Below are positions 24,077 to 32,107 of a DNA stretch of 64,000 nt, in pieces. Position 1 is the stretch's first letter. Each line of letters begins with the position of its first letter. A program made the translations under genes and the position numbers. Origin of the DNA: M55B127 sp034521955 (GTDB lineage Bacteria > Bacillota > Halanaerobiia > Halanaerobiales > M55B127); contig JAXHLT010000006.1 in assembly GCA_034521955.1 (NCBI GenBank), forward strand, positions 186,001 to 250,000. The letters are read 5' to 3'. Under the pieces are notes generated by a model, which searched no databases, was not told the DNA's origin, and saw only the letters and a list, made by a program, of their open reading frames with translations.

Positions 24077-25227
24077 TGGGCTTAGTTATTGATGAATTCT
24101 ATAAAAGTGTACCCAAACACGGACAGGTTGTCTGTGGTGATAATGTTGAAATAATAAAAAATGATCAAGAAACTATTGTAGTATTATCAGATGGACTAGG
24201 AAGTGGAGTTAAAGCCAATATTCTTTCAACATTAACATCTAAGATTGCAGTTGGTCTAATTGATAAAAAGTTACCTTTAATCGAGATTGTTGAGACCATA
24301 ATTGCAACTTTACCGATCTGTCAAGTAAGGGAGATAGCCTATTCCACATTGGCAGTTTTAAAACTTACCAATGATGGATATGCACATATTATTGAGATAG
24401 ATACACCTTCCATATTCCTTGTTAGGGATAAAAAGGTTGAAAAGATAGCTATGGAAGAAAGAAAGATTTTTGATAAAACTGTTCGCGAAGCAAAGGTTAA
24501 AATTAAGCAGTCTGATAAGATATTTATGGTTAGTGATGGAGTAATTCATGCTGGTATTGGAGCACTATTGGACTTTGGACTCGGTTGGGAAGGTTTTGCA
24601 CGACACATAAATAATGTGGCTGATAGCTATCATGACTTAAAAAATATGATTGAAAAGTTAATTGATATTTGTATGGCATATTATCTGATGGAACCCGGTG
24701 ATGATTTTACAGTCTTGGGATTAAGCTTTAGAGAAAAAAGAAAGTTAACTATGTTAAGCGGACCACCTCAAGATCCTAAAAAAGATGAGAAAGTGATTTT
24801 TGAACTACTGGAAGGACCGGGTAGAAAAGTTGTTAGTGGGGGAACAACAGCCCACATTGTAGCAAGAGAGTTAAACCAAAAGGTAGAGTCTACCTTTGAT
24901 TATTATGATAAAGATGTACCACCTATTATGAAATTAAAGGGAATGGATTTAGTTACAGAAGGACTACTTACCTTAAACAAGACAGCTGATTATCTAGACA
25001 AACATAAACTAGGTCAGCTTTATCCAGAAGGAAAAGATGGAGCTTCAAGATTAATTAGAATGCTTTTAGCAACTGACTATATAAAAATGATTGTAGGTAG
25101 GGCAGTAAATGAGTCTCATCAAAGCCTAAACCTACCTTTAGAACTGGGTATTAGAACTCAGGTCATGAATAGAATAGCACAGAGTTTAAAGAAGTTAAAT
25201 AAAGATGTAGAAATATTTTGGTATTAG
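24076..25227 (+). CDS. SpoIIE-type PP2C serine/threonine phosphatase of the hydrogenase locus
   Basis: The 383-residue protein has a SpoIIE-like PP2C core in its first ~225 residues: GDNVEIIKNDQETIVVLSDG, GLGSGVKANILSTLT, TLAVLKLTN, KIFMVSDGVIHAG and EPGDDFTVLGL. The aspartates expected to bind metal (in SDGLGSG and SDGV and GDDFT) are present. The remaining ~150 residues (LLEGPGRKVVSGGTTAHIVA, DLVTEGLLTLNKTADYLDKH) form a second domain I cannot name. ATG overlaps the previous TAA (TAATG), implying coupled translation with the PAS-hydrogenase. Phosphatases of this type sit in hfs-like hydrogenase loci. A signalling role downstream of redox or H2 sensing is inferred. Confidence 0.82.
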   Translation: MGLVIDEFYKSVPKHGQVVCGDNVEIIKNDQETIVVLSDGLGSGVKANILSTLTSKIAVGLIDKKLPLIEIVETIIATLPICQVREIAYSTLAVLKLTNDGYAHIIEIDTPSIFLVRDKKVEKIAMEERKIFDKTVREAKVKIKQSDKIFMVSDGVIHAGIGALLDFGLGWEGFARHINNVADSYHDLKNMIEKLIDICMAYYLMEPGDDFTVLGLSFREKRKLTMLSGPPQDPKKDEKVIFELLEGPGRKVVSGGTTAHIVARELNQKVESTFDYYDKDVPPIMKLKGMDLVTEGLLTLNKTADYLDKHKLGQLYPEGKDGASRLIRMLLATDYIKMIVGRAVNESHQSLNLPLELGIRTQVMNRIAQSLKKLNKDVEIFWY

Positions 25228-25257
25228 TCAAATAAATAAGACAGGAGTGATATTTAA

Positions 25258-25503
25258 ATGAGTAAGGTAAAAGTAGAAATCTGTATAGGAACCCCCTGTT
25301 ACTTAATGGGAGCAAGAGAGTTAATCGATGAGATGCAGAGGATGAAAAAAGAATATGAAGATAAAATCGAATTAAAATCACTACATTGTATAGAAGAAAG
25401 ATGTGAAATGGCACCAATTGTAAAAGTAAATGGAGAGATATATGAAGAAGTAACTTATGATAAACTACAAAAATTAGTCAAAGAAAAGTTAGCTAGACTG
25501 TAG
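25258..25503 (+). CDS. Thioredoxin-like 2Fe-2S ferredoxin domain protein, second copy
   Basis: An 81-residue relative of the first gene of this operon, with the same cysteine layout (CIGTPCYLMGARELIDEM and HCIEERCEMAPIVKVNG) expected to hold a [2Fe-2S] cluster. It probably serves as the electron-transfer partner of the hydrogenase encoded 12 bases downstream, as NuoE-like subunits do. Start ATG 25258 follows CAGGAGTG. Having one such protein directly before each hydrogenase gene suggests that each pair works together. Confidence 0.82.
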   Translation: MSKVKVEICIGTPCYLMGARELIDEMQRMKKEYEDKIELKSLHCIEERCEMAPIVKVNGEIYEEVTYDKLQKLVKEKLARL

Positions 25504-25515
25504 AGGGGGATTAAA

Positions 25516-26970
25516 ATGGCAGCAAATACAGTATCAGAAATTGTAAAAATTAAAAGGAAAATATATATAGAACTTGCAAAACAGGTATTAAACGATAAGA
25601 TTGATGAAAGAATCGATAAGATTCCATATAAAATTGCCAAAGAAGATGGAGATAGATATAGGTGTTGTGTACATAAAGAGAGAGCAATTATGGGAGAAAG
25701 AATTAAACTAGCCTTAGGATTTGATCCTCAGTTACACAAAGATGAAACCCCTGCAGATCTATTAAAAAGAGAAGGGGAAGAAGACTGCTGTAGTAATATA
25801 GTAAATGTGATTGAACTTGCCTGTGACAGCTGTCCGATTGATAAATATACTGTGACTGATTCATGTAGAAACTGTGTTGCACATAAATGTGTTAATGTAT
25901 GTCCGGTTGATGCAATTGTAACAATCCAAAACAAGGCATTTATTGACCAAAAGAAATGTATAGAATGCGGCCGCTGTAGTCAAGTCTGTCCATATGGTGC
26001 AATCCATGAAAATATTAGACCATGTGTTAGAGCCTGTAGTGTGGATGCTTTAACTTCAAATAGTGAACGCAAGGCAAAGATAGATTACAGTAAATGTGTA
26101 GACTGTGGGAGCTGTATTCAGGCCTGTCCTTTTGGTGCAATTAGTGATAGCACTGATCTGGTAAATGTATGTAGAACAATCATAGACCAAGATAAAAAGA
26201 TGACTGTGATGTTGGCTCCATCCTTTGTAGGACAATTCGGGGCAAAGATAGAACCGGAAGTAATAAAAAGTGCTTTAAAAGAGATTGGTTTTGATGATGT
26301 AGTTGAAGTAGGTTTAGGTGCAGATATGGTTGCCTTAGAAGAAGGAGATGAACTAAAAGAAAAAATAGCAGAAGATGATTTTCTATTAAGTTCCTGCTGT
26401 CCTTCTTTTAAAAAGACGGTTGATAAACATTTTCCGATTTTAAATCAAAAAGTATCTAAAACAGTATCACCAATGGTTAAAATTGCGCAAAAGATAAAAG
26501 AAACAACAGATCATGAAACAGTATTTATCGGACCCTGTGTATCTAAAAAGGCAGAGTCCTGTAATTATTCATCAGTTGATTATGTATTAACATTTGAAGA
26601 ACTGCTCTGTATTATAGTAGCTTCTAATATGAATCTTGCAAACTATGAACAAAAAGAAAAGATGAACGATTCTTCCGCTCACGGACGTCAGTTTGCATAT
26701 AGTGGAGGATTATCTGCTGTAATGTTAGATCTTTTAGGTGATAAGATAGATGTTATTAAAGGTGATGGCTTAGATCAGTGTATGGACCTATTAGAAAAGA
26801 TAATGGAAGATGAAATTGAACTGGACTTTATGGAAGGTATGGCCTGTCAGGGTGGTTGTGCAGGTGGTCCTGCTAATCTTAACAAAACACAAGTAACTAA
26901 AAAGTTAGTAGAGATCTTTGCAAAAAAAGCAGAAAATAAAAAAGCTGATCAAAATGAAAAAACAGCATAA
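25516..26970 (+). CDS. [FeFe]-hydrogenase-like iron-sulfur protein with multiple 4Fe-4S clusters
   Basis: A 484-residue protein. An N-terminal cysteine-rich extension (YRCCVHKE; CDSCPIDKY) leads to ferredoxin-like motifs (CRNCVAHKCVNVCP; CIECGRCSQVCP, residues 148-158; CVDCGSCIQACP, 194-204) and then the H-cluster domain: L1 SSCCPS (294-295), L2 FIGPCVSK (341) and L3 GMACQGGCAGGP (444, 448). All four H-cluster cysteines are present, so it could be an active H2-evolving or H2-sensing enzyme. L1 lacks the W of canonical TSCCPGW, which points to a divergent hydrogenase group. The ATG follows GAGGGGG. Maturases HydEFG are not in the window. Confidence 0.87.
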   Translation: MAANTVSEIVKIKRKIYIELAKQVLNDKIDERIDKIPYKIAKEDGDRYRCCVHKERAIMGERIKLALGFDPQLHKDETPADLLKREGEEDCCSNIVNVIELACDSCPIDKYTVTDSCRNCVAHKCVNVCPVDAIVTIQNKAFIDQKKCIECGRCSQVCPYGAIHENIRPCVRACSVDALTSNSERKAKIDYSKCVDCGSCIQACPFGAISDSTDLVNVCRTIIDQDKKMTVMLAPSFVGQFGAKIEPEVIKSALKEIGFDDVVEVGLGADMVALEEGDELKEKIAEDDFLLSSCCPSFKKTVDKHFPILNQKVSKTVSPMVKIAQKIKETTDHETVFIGPCVSKKAESCNYSSVDYVLTFEELLCIIVASNMNLANYEQKEKMNDSSAHGRQFAYSGGLSAVMLDLLGDKIDVIKGDGLDQCMDLLEKIMEDEIELDFMEGMACQGGCAGGPANLNKTQVTKKLVEIFAKKAENKKADQNEKTA

Positions 26971-27265
26971 AACAGAAGTTAATAGAGTTGATAGGCTGAT
27001 CTTTGTTTTTACATCTTCTTTGAATATTTTAATTTATAGCAATCAAAAAAAAGGATTAGATACACTTTATCAAGAAATAATAAAATTAGATGAAAAATCC
27101 ATGAAGTTTGATAATATTTTAGATAAAGTAGAAGAAGTGTTTAATAATATAGTGTTATTAAACAAAGCTGATGTAGATATAATGAAAACAAATTCCAGTA
27201 AAAAGTTAGACCTATTTAAGACTGATGATAAGTCTCCCTGGAAATATATTTTAACTACCAATTAA
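26954..27265 (+). CDS. Hypothetical 103-residue protein at the end of the hydrogenase operon
   Basis: I do not recognise this ORF. From ATG 26954 it overlaps the hydrogenase gene by 17 bases in another frame and has no convincing Shine-Dalgarno sequence, so translation would depend on coupling. The product has one short hydrophobic stretch (LIFVFTSSLNILIY), then a charged helical region (GLDTLYQEIIKLDEKSMKFD and ILDKVEEVFNNIV), no cysteines and no membrane signature. It reads more like protein than a random AT-rich frame, but I cannot support a function. It ends just before the ferredoxin promoter. Confidence 0.42.
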   Translation: MKKQHKTEVNRVDRLIFVFTSSLNILIYSNQKKGLDTLYQEIIKLDEKSMKFDNILDKVEEVFNNIVLLNKADVDIMKTNSSKKLDLFKTDDKSPWKYILTTN

Positions 27266-27270
27266 TAGTT

Positions 27271-27299
27271 TTGACAATTGTGTTTACTATCTATATAAT
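27271..27299 (+). promoter_or_regulatory. Consensus sigma-A promoter of the ferredoxin gene
   Basis: TTGACA (27271-27276), exactly 17 bases, TATAAT (27294-27299): both hexamers are perfect consensus, predicting very strong constitutive expression of the ferredoxin. Confidence 0.85.
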
Positions 27300-27353
27300 T
27301 GTTTTAAAGTAATAATAATCTTGAAACAAATACTCAAGGAGGTGAAGTTTGTA

Positions 27354-27524
27354 ATGGCATATGTTATATCCGATGAATGTATTATGTGTGGAGCATGTGA
27401 ACCAGAATGTCCAGTAGATGCAATAAGTGAAGGTGATACACAATATGTAATTGATGCTGACCTTTGTATTGATTGTGGAGCGTGTGCAGAAGTATGTCCT
27501 GTAGATGCTATTAGCCCTGAGTAA
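27354..27524 (+). CDS. 2[4Fe-4S] clostridial-type ferredoxin
   Basis: A 56-residue low-potential electron carrier. Two full CxxCxxCxxxCP motifs are present: cysteines 9, 12, 15, 19 and 38, 41, 44, 48, each followed by VDAIS. The protein is very acidic. It starts at ATG 27354, which follows an ideal AAGGAGGTGA (27337-27346); the in-frame TTG 27321 upstream lacks a site. Next to the hydrogenases it is a likely electron donor for H2 evolution and for pyruvate:ferredoxin chemistry. It has its own consensus promoter and a terminator, so it is independent of the Rex-boxed operon. Confidence 0.95.
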   Translation: MAYVISDECIMCGACEPECPVDAISEGDTQYVIDADLCIDCGACAEVCPVDAISPE

Positions 27525-27550
27525 TAAAACATAGATGAATATAGGAAATT

Positions 27551-27584
27551 AAATACCGGGGTTTAGTTACTCCGGTATTTTAAT
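27551..27584 (+). terminator. Intrinsic terminator after the ferredoxin gene
   Basis: AAATACCGG (27551-27559) pairs with CCGGTATTT (27572-27580), followed by a short T-run. Confidence 0.75.
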
Positions 27585-27636
27585 ATTCATTTTTTAAATT
27601 ATATTTAAATTATTTAATTACAGTTAACAGTTTGTC

Positions 27637-27668
27637 CTCTCAAAGCAGGATTTAATTGGGCTTTAGAG
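27637..27668 (+). promoter_or_regulatory. Hairpin in the glyA leader, function unknown
   Basis: CTCTCAAAGC (27637-27646) can pair, with one bulged C, to GCTTTAGAG (27660-27668). It lies about 50 bases before the glyA start codon in a 195-base intergenic region otherwise without features. It is not followed by T residues, so it is not a terminator. It matches no riboswitch I know. Confidence 0.3.
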
Positions 27669-27718
27669 AATACATAAAATGATAAAGAGTTAGATATTTT
27701 TGTGAAGGGGTTGATATA

Positions 27719-28948
27719 TTGAGTTCTCTAAAAGAAGTAGATCCAAAATTAGCAGGGTTTATTAAAAAAGAAGAAACAAGACAGGCAAGAAATATTGAGT
27801 TGATAGCTTCAGAAAACTTTGTAAGTGAGGCAGTTTTAGAAGCTGCTGGTTCAGTTTTAACCAACAAGTATGCTGAAGGTTATCCTCATAAAAGATATTA
27901 CGGAGGTTGTGAAGAAGTTGATAAGGTTGAAGATTTAGCTATCGAAAGAGCTAAAAAAATATTTGGTGCTGATCACGCTAATGTTCAACCACATTCAGGC
28001 TCACAAGCCAACCAGGCAGTATACTTTGCTAAAGTACCTTTAGGTGAAACAATTTTGGCAATGGACTTAACACATGGTGGACACCTAACCCATGGTAGTC
28101 CAGTAAATATGTCAGGTAAATACTATAACTTTGTTCATTATGGTGTAACTAAAGACAGAGAGATAATAGATTATGACCAGGTAGAAAAAATGGCTAAAGA
28201 ATATAAGCCTAAGTTAATTGTAGCCGGTGCAAGTGCTTATCCAAGAGTAATTAACTTTAAAAGATTTAAACAGATTGCTGATGAAGTTGGAGCTATGTTT
28301 ATGGTGGATATGGCCCATATAGCAGGATTAGTTGCAGCAGGTTACCATCCAAATCCTGTTGAACACGCTGACTTTGTAACGACAACTACCCATAAAACCT
28401 TACGAGGTACAAGGGGTGGACTAATCTTATGTAAAGAGGAACATGCTAAAGATATTGATAAAGCAATATTCCCTGGTATTCAAGGTGGACCTTTAATGCA
28501 TATAATTGCTGCCAAAGCAGTTGGCTTTAAAGAAGCAATGACAGATGACTTTAAAGACTATCAAAAACAAATTATAGACAATGCCCAGGCTTTAGCTACT
28601 AAACTGAAAAGCTTTGGATTAAGATTAGTATCTGGTGGAACAGATAACCATCTTATACTTGTTGATTTAAACAATACAAATATTACTGGAAAAGATGCAG
28701 AGGTTGCTCTTGATAAAGTAGGTATTACGGTTAATAAAAATACTATTCCATTTGAAACAAGAAGTCCTTTTGTAACAAGTGGGATTAGAATCGGAACTCC
28801 TGCAGTAACAACAAGAGGTATGAAAGAAAAAGAGATGAAGTTAATCGGAGAATATATCTTTGAATGTTTAAAAAATATTGATGATGAAGATAAATTAAAA
28901 GAAATTCAGAAAAAAGTTTATAAACTTTCTGAAAAATTTTCTGGTTAA
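27719..28948 (+). CDS. glyA: Serine hydroxymethyltransferase
   Basis: A PLP enzyme converting serine plus tetrahydrofolate to glycine plus methylene-THF. Diagnostic segments are IELIASENFVSEAVLEAAGS, NKYAEGYPHKRYYGGCE, NVQPHSGSQANQAVY, the PLP lysine motif TTTTHKTLRGTRGG (about residue 225) and FPGIQGGPLMHIIAAKA. The 409-residue length is normal. The start is TTG 27719 after GAAGGGG. It stands alone with its own leader. Together with the serine dehydratase it indicates active serine metabolism. Confidence 0.97.
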   Translation: MSSLKEVDPKLAGFIKKEETRQARNIELIASENFVSEAVLEAAGSVLTNKYAEGYPHKRYYGGCEEVDKVEDLAIERAKKIFGADHANVQPHSGSQANQAVYFAKVPLGETILAMDLTHGGHLTHGSPVNMSGKYYNFVHYGVTKDREIIDYDQVEKMAKEYKPKLIVAGASAYPRVINFKRFKQIADEVGAMFMVDMAHIAGLVAAGYHPNPVEHADFVTTTTHKTLRGTRGGLILCKEEHAKDIDKAIFPGIQGGPLMHIIAAKAVGFKEAMTDDFKDYQKQIIDNAQALATKLKSFGLRLVSGGTDNHLILVDLNNTNITGKDAEVALDKVGITVNKNTIPFETRSPFVTSGIRIGTPAVTTRGMKEKEMKLIGEYIFECLKNIDDEDKLKEIQKKVYKLSEKFSG

Positions 28949-29000
28949 AAAGTTGCAATATTGTCAGTAATTAATTAAAATTAAAGTAGGTAGATAATCA

Positions 29001-29026
29001 TATTGAGGGGTGTTTGCCCCTCAATA
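29001..29026 (+). terminator. Strong hairpin downstream of glyA
   Basis: TATTGAGGGG and CCCCTCAATA form a perfect 10-base stem with loop TGTTTG. It has no T-tract after it (GGTTTATACC follows), so it may be an atypical terminator or a transcript-stabilising structure. Confidence 0.5.
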
Positions 29027-29067
29027 GGTTTATACCAATAAAATATCAAAGTTAGGAAGGTAATATC

Positions 29068-29865
29068 TTGTATAAATTAGTAGTGATTGACTTAGATAAC
29101 ACTTTGTTAAATTCCAGTCAGAAAATTAGTGAAAAAAACAAGGAAACAATTAAGAAGGTACAACAAAAAGGTATTGAAGTAATGATAGCGACAGGAAGGA
29201 TGTTTGTTTCAGCATATCCTTATCTAAAAGAACTAGGTTTAGAAAAAGAAGTTATAGTTTACAATGGATCAATGGTTAAAAATATTAAAGAAAATAGGAT
29301 AATCTATCATAATCCGATTAAAAAAGAATATGCCAAAGAAATTATTAAAGATATTAAAAGTAAAGATCTGCATATCAACTTATATCAAAATGACAAACTA
29401 TATGTTGATAAGGATAATGAATATAAAAGAAGATATGAAAAAATTTCCGGAATAAATGCTATCCAGGTTGATAATCTAAATCAATTTGATTATGATGCCC
29501 CAACAAAACTTCTCATTATTGAAGACGACCGTGAAAAACACCAGTACTATCATAAATATCTAAGAGAGACATATAATGATATTATTGATGTAACTGAATC
29601 TAAAGAGTACTTTATTGAAATAGGAGCTAAGGGAGTAAATAAAGGAAGAGCCCTCCAGAAAATAATTCAAACTAAAGGTATTAGACAGGATGAAATAATT
29701 GCAATAGGCGATAGTTATAATGATATCGAGATGTTAAGTTTTGCTCACATTGGAGTAGCAATGGAAAATGCTGCTCATAAAATAAAAGATATGGCAGATG
29801 TAATTGCACCACATCATGATAATGACGGAGTAGCCTTGATACTTGATAAGTTAATATTGAACTAA
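29068..29865 (+). CDS. Cof-type HAD-IIB family hydrolase
   Basis: A cytosolic phosphatase of the haloacid dehalogenase superfamily, cap type IIB, probably acting on small sugar phosphates or related metabolites. Motif I is DLDNTLLNSS (residues 8-17), motif II lies in MIATGRM, motif III is the lysine in KGVNKGRALQ, and motif IV is GDSYNDIEML. All catalytic residues are present. At 265 residues the length is typical. It starts at TTG 29068 after AGGAAGG. Specific substrates of Cof-type proteins cannot be read from sequence. Confidence 0.9.
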   Translation: MYKLVVIDLDNTLLNSSQKISEKNKETIKKVQQKGIEVMIATGRMFVSAYPYLKELGLEKEVIVYNGSMVKNIKENRIIYHNPIKKEYAKEIIKDIKSKDLHINLYQNDKLYVDKDNEYKRRYEKISGINAIQVDNLNQFDYDAPTKLLIIEDDREKHQYYHKYLRETYNDIIDVTESKEYFIEIGAKGVNKGRALQKIIQTKGIRQDEIIAIGDSYNDIEMLSFAHIGVAMENAAHKIKDMADVIAPHHDNDGVALILDKLILN

Positions 29866-29939
29866 GTCATTAAAAAGTTTAGAACTATTATAAATTAAAC
29901 TGTCCAGTCTGTATTGTTTAATATCAAGGAGGGATTAGT

Positions 29940-31298
29940 ATGGCTAATTTTAACTTCGCAAAAAAATATGCAGCTGAAAAGTTGATGGGAAAGGGACTAA
30001 GCTATATTGAAAAAGATCCGGAAAAAAACTTTGTGAAAATACTAAATCTGGCAGACAAGGTTGCCAGTGCTGATAAACATCACAGGCAGATTGAAGCTAT
30101 CAGAGAAAACTACAAAAATAATCCCGCTATTCAAAGTTATGTAAAAAAGTTGAGTAATGTTGCTTCAAGTTATAAGGAAGGACTGTTAATGAACTTTTTT
30201 GTAAACTCTGCTTTATTGGGTATTCCATACCAGGAGAAGATGTCAGAAAAACTTGGGTATGGTGTTCCTTGGGCAATTTTGATGGATCCAACAAGTGCCT
30301 GTAACCTAAACTGTGAAGGTTGTTGGGCAGGTAAATATGAAAAAGGAGATACCCTTGAGTTTGAAACAATGGATAGAATTATTAATGAAGCAAAAGATTT
30401 GGGTATTTATTTCATAATCTTTTCAGGAGGAGAACCTACCGTTTATCCTCGTTTAATGGAACTTATTGAAAAACATCCGGATGTAGGATTTATGATGTAT
30501 ACGAATGGAACATTAATAGATGATGAAATGGCAGACAAGATGCTTGAATTAGGTAATATAACACCTGCGATTAGCCTGGAAGGTTTTAAAGAACATACTG
30601 ATCAGCGCAGAGGTGATGGTGTCTTTGATAAGATCATGGAAACCATGGATCGCTTGCGTGAAAGAGGAATAGTATTTGGAACCAGTATCACGGCTACGAG
30701 AAATAATGTCTATGACTTATTTGAAACTGATGAATTTTATGAGATGCTTATCGAAAAAGGAGCAGCATACAGCTGGATTTTCCACTATATGCCGATCGGT
30801 AAAGACCCAAATCTAGATCTGATGTTAACACCAAAGCAGAGAGCCTTTATGGCTGAAAGGATTCCAGAACTTAGAGGTAATAAACCACTTTTTGCAATCG
30901 ACTTTTGGAATGATGGTACATATAGTGGGGGATGTATTGCTGGAGGTAGAAGATACTTTCATATTAATGCAAAAGGGGATGTAGAACCCTGTGCATTTGT
31001 CCATTTCTCTACTGATAATATTAAAGATAAAAGTCTTAAAGAAGTCTTAGATAACCCATTATTTAAAGCTTATCAAAAAAGACAACCTTTTAATGAAAAT
31101 TCATTAAGGCCCTGTCCAATTATTGATAACAACCCAGCTTTAAGAGAGATGGTAAAAGAGTCTAATGCTAAACCAACTCATGATGGTGCAGCAGATGTTG
31201 TAAGTGAAGAAGTAGGAAGACAGCTTGAAGAACTGGCAGAACGCTGGCAGGAAGTATCCTGGCCGATCCATCAGGATAGGGTTAATAAAGACAACTAA
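29940..31298 (+). CDS. Radical SAM protein
   Basis: The 452-residue enzyme has an N-terminal helical extension (~110 residues), then a radical SAM core with CNLNCEGC (cysteines 121, 125, 128) binding the SAM-cleaving [4Fe-4S] cluster, the GGEP motif (FSGGEPTVYPR) and later conserved strands. The C-terminal part has extra cysteines (GGCIAGGRRYFHINAKGDVE followed by PCAF, and LRPCPIID), in the position of a SPASM-like auxiliary cluster. Proteins of this layout are common in Clostridia, but I cannot name the reaction. It stands alone between a HAD phosphatase and a terminator. The ATG follows AAGGAGGG. Confidence 0.85.
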   Translation: MANFNFAKKYAAEKLMGKGLSYIEKDPEKNFVKILNLADKVASADKHHRQIEAIRENYKNNPAIQSYVKKLSNVASSYKEGLLMNFFVNSALLGIPYQEKMSEKLGYGVPWAILMDPTSACNLNCEGCWAGKYEKGDTLEFETMDRIINEAKDLGIYFIIFSGGEPTVYPRLMELIEKHPDVGFMMYTNGTLIDDEMADKMLELGNITPAISLEGFKEHTDQRRGDGVFDKIMETMDRLRERGIVFGTSITATRNNVYDLFETDEFYEMLIEKGAAYSWIFHYMPIGKDPNLDLMLTPKQRAFMAERIPELRGNKPLFAIDFWNDGTYSGGCIAGGRRYFHINAKGDVEPCAFVHFSTDNIKDKSLKEVLDNPLFKAYQKRQPFNENSLRPCPIIDNNPALREMVKESNAKPTHDGAADVVSEEVGRQLEELAERWQEVSWPIHQDRVNKDN

Positions 31299-31315
31299 GT
31301 AATAATAGGTATTTT

Positions 31316-31345
31316 AAGCCCCTTATTTAGGGGCTTTTCCTTTTC
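31316..31345 (+). terminator. Intrinsic terminator after the radical SAM gene
   Basis: AAGCCCC (31316-31322) pairs with GGGGCTT (31330-31336), followed by a T/C-rich run. Confidence 0.82.
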
Positions 31346-31374
31346 TTTACAATGATTTTTATAAGTGATATAAT
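31346..31374 (+). promoter_or_regulatory. Sigma-A promoter of the YesL-like/glucokinase operon
   Basis: TTTACA (31346-31351), a 17-base spacer and TATAAT (31369-31374), with the extended -10 TG at 31366-31367. Confidence 0.78.
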
Positions 31375-31408
31375 AAATTTGAATTTTTAACAATCAGGAG
31401 GCAGTATT

Positions 31409-32107
31409 GTGAAGATATGGCAGGTATTAAAAAAATCTACATCTCAAACTTATGATAAGTTATTTAAGTTTGCTATTTTAAATGTAATTTGGTTTTTACT
31501 ATCAACAGTTGTTGTATATATAGGTTATTATGGCCTATATCTTCGGGCCTATTATCTATTAATTGTACCTATTATATTTATAGGGCCCTTTTTTATAAGT
31601 GGATTAATGATGGGTATTGATTATATAAAGTTTAAGGACTTTGTTATTAAAAAGTATTTTTCATATATAAAAGAAAATTTCAAGAGAGGCCTTGTTGGTT
31701 TTCTCTTTACTTTTTTTATATATATAATACTATTTGTTGACTTTGTATTCTTTTTTAGAAAAGGTACAGACAACTTATTTATGTTAATTTTAGCTGTATT
31801 AATTTTATACATAATCATCTTTTTTTCAATGATGCAGTGTACTTTCTGGGGTTATTTAGCTTTAAATAAAGATTTGAGTATTAAAAAGGTAATAAAAAAT
31901 TCATTTTTAACTACTATAGACAACCTAGTTTTTACATTTTTATGGTTTATTGTAGTATTAATTATATCATCAATACTAATTATAACAGGTTTCGGAATAG
32001 CAGTTCTGTTAATGAACTTTGTTTCATTAATGGTATTACATGCTACAATAGAAATTTCCTCTAAGTACGACAAAATAGAGATAGAGGAGTTGAATCAAGA
32101 TGAGTAA
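31409..32107 (+). CDS. DUF624/YesL-like membrane protein
   Basis: A 232-residue polytopic membrane protein with five or six hydrophobic segments (for example ILNVIWFLLSTVVVYIGYYG, GFLFTFFIYIILFVDFVFFF, VFTFLWFIVVLIISSILIIT). Length, the N-terminal KIWQVLKKSTSQTYDKLFKF segment and spacing of helices resemble the DUF624 (YesL) family, usually encoded near sugar-utilisation genes. That fits the ROK sugar kinase that follows with an 8-base overlap. Function is unknown. The start is GTG 31409 after CAGGAGGC. Confidence 0.65.
   Translation: MKIWQVLKKSTSQTYDKLFKFAILNVIWFLLSTVVVYIGYYGLYLRAYYLLIVPIIFIGPFFISGLMMGIDYIKFKDFVIKKYFSYIKENFKRGLVGFLFTFFIYIILFVDFVFFFRKGTDNLFMLILAVLILYIIIFFSMMQCTFWGYLALNKDLSIKKVIKNSFLTTIDNLVFTFLWFIVVLIISSILIITGFGIAVLLMNFVSLMVLHATIEISSKYDKIEIEELNQDE

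Noticed and set aside
27585..27718. Glycine or tetrahydrofolate riboswitch before glyA
   Set aside because: The spacer is short and AT-rich and lacks the conserved cores of either riboswitch as I know them; only one simple hairpin is present.
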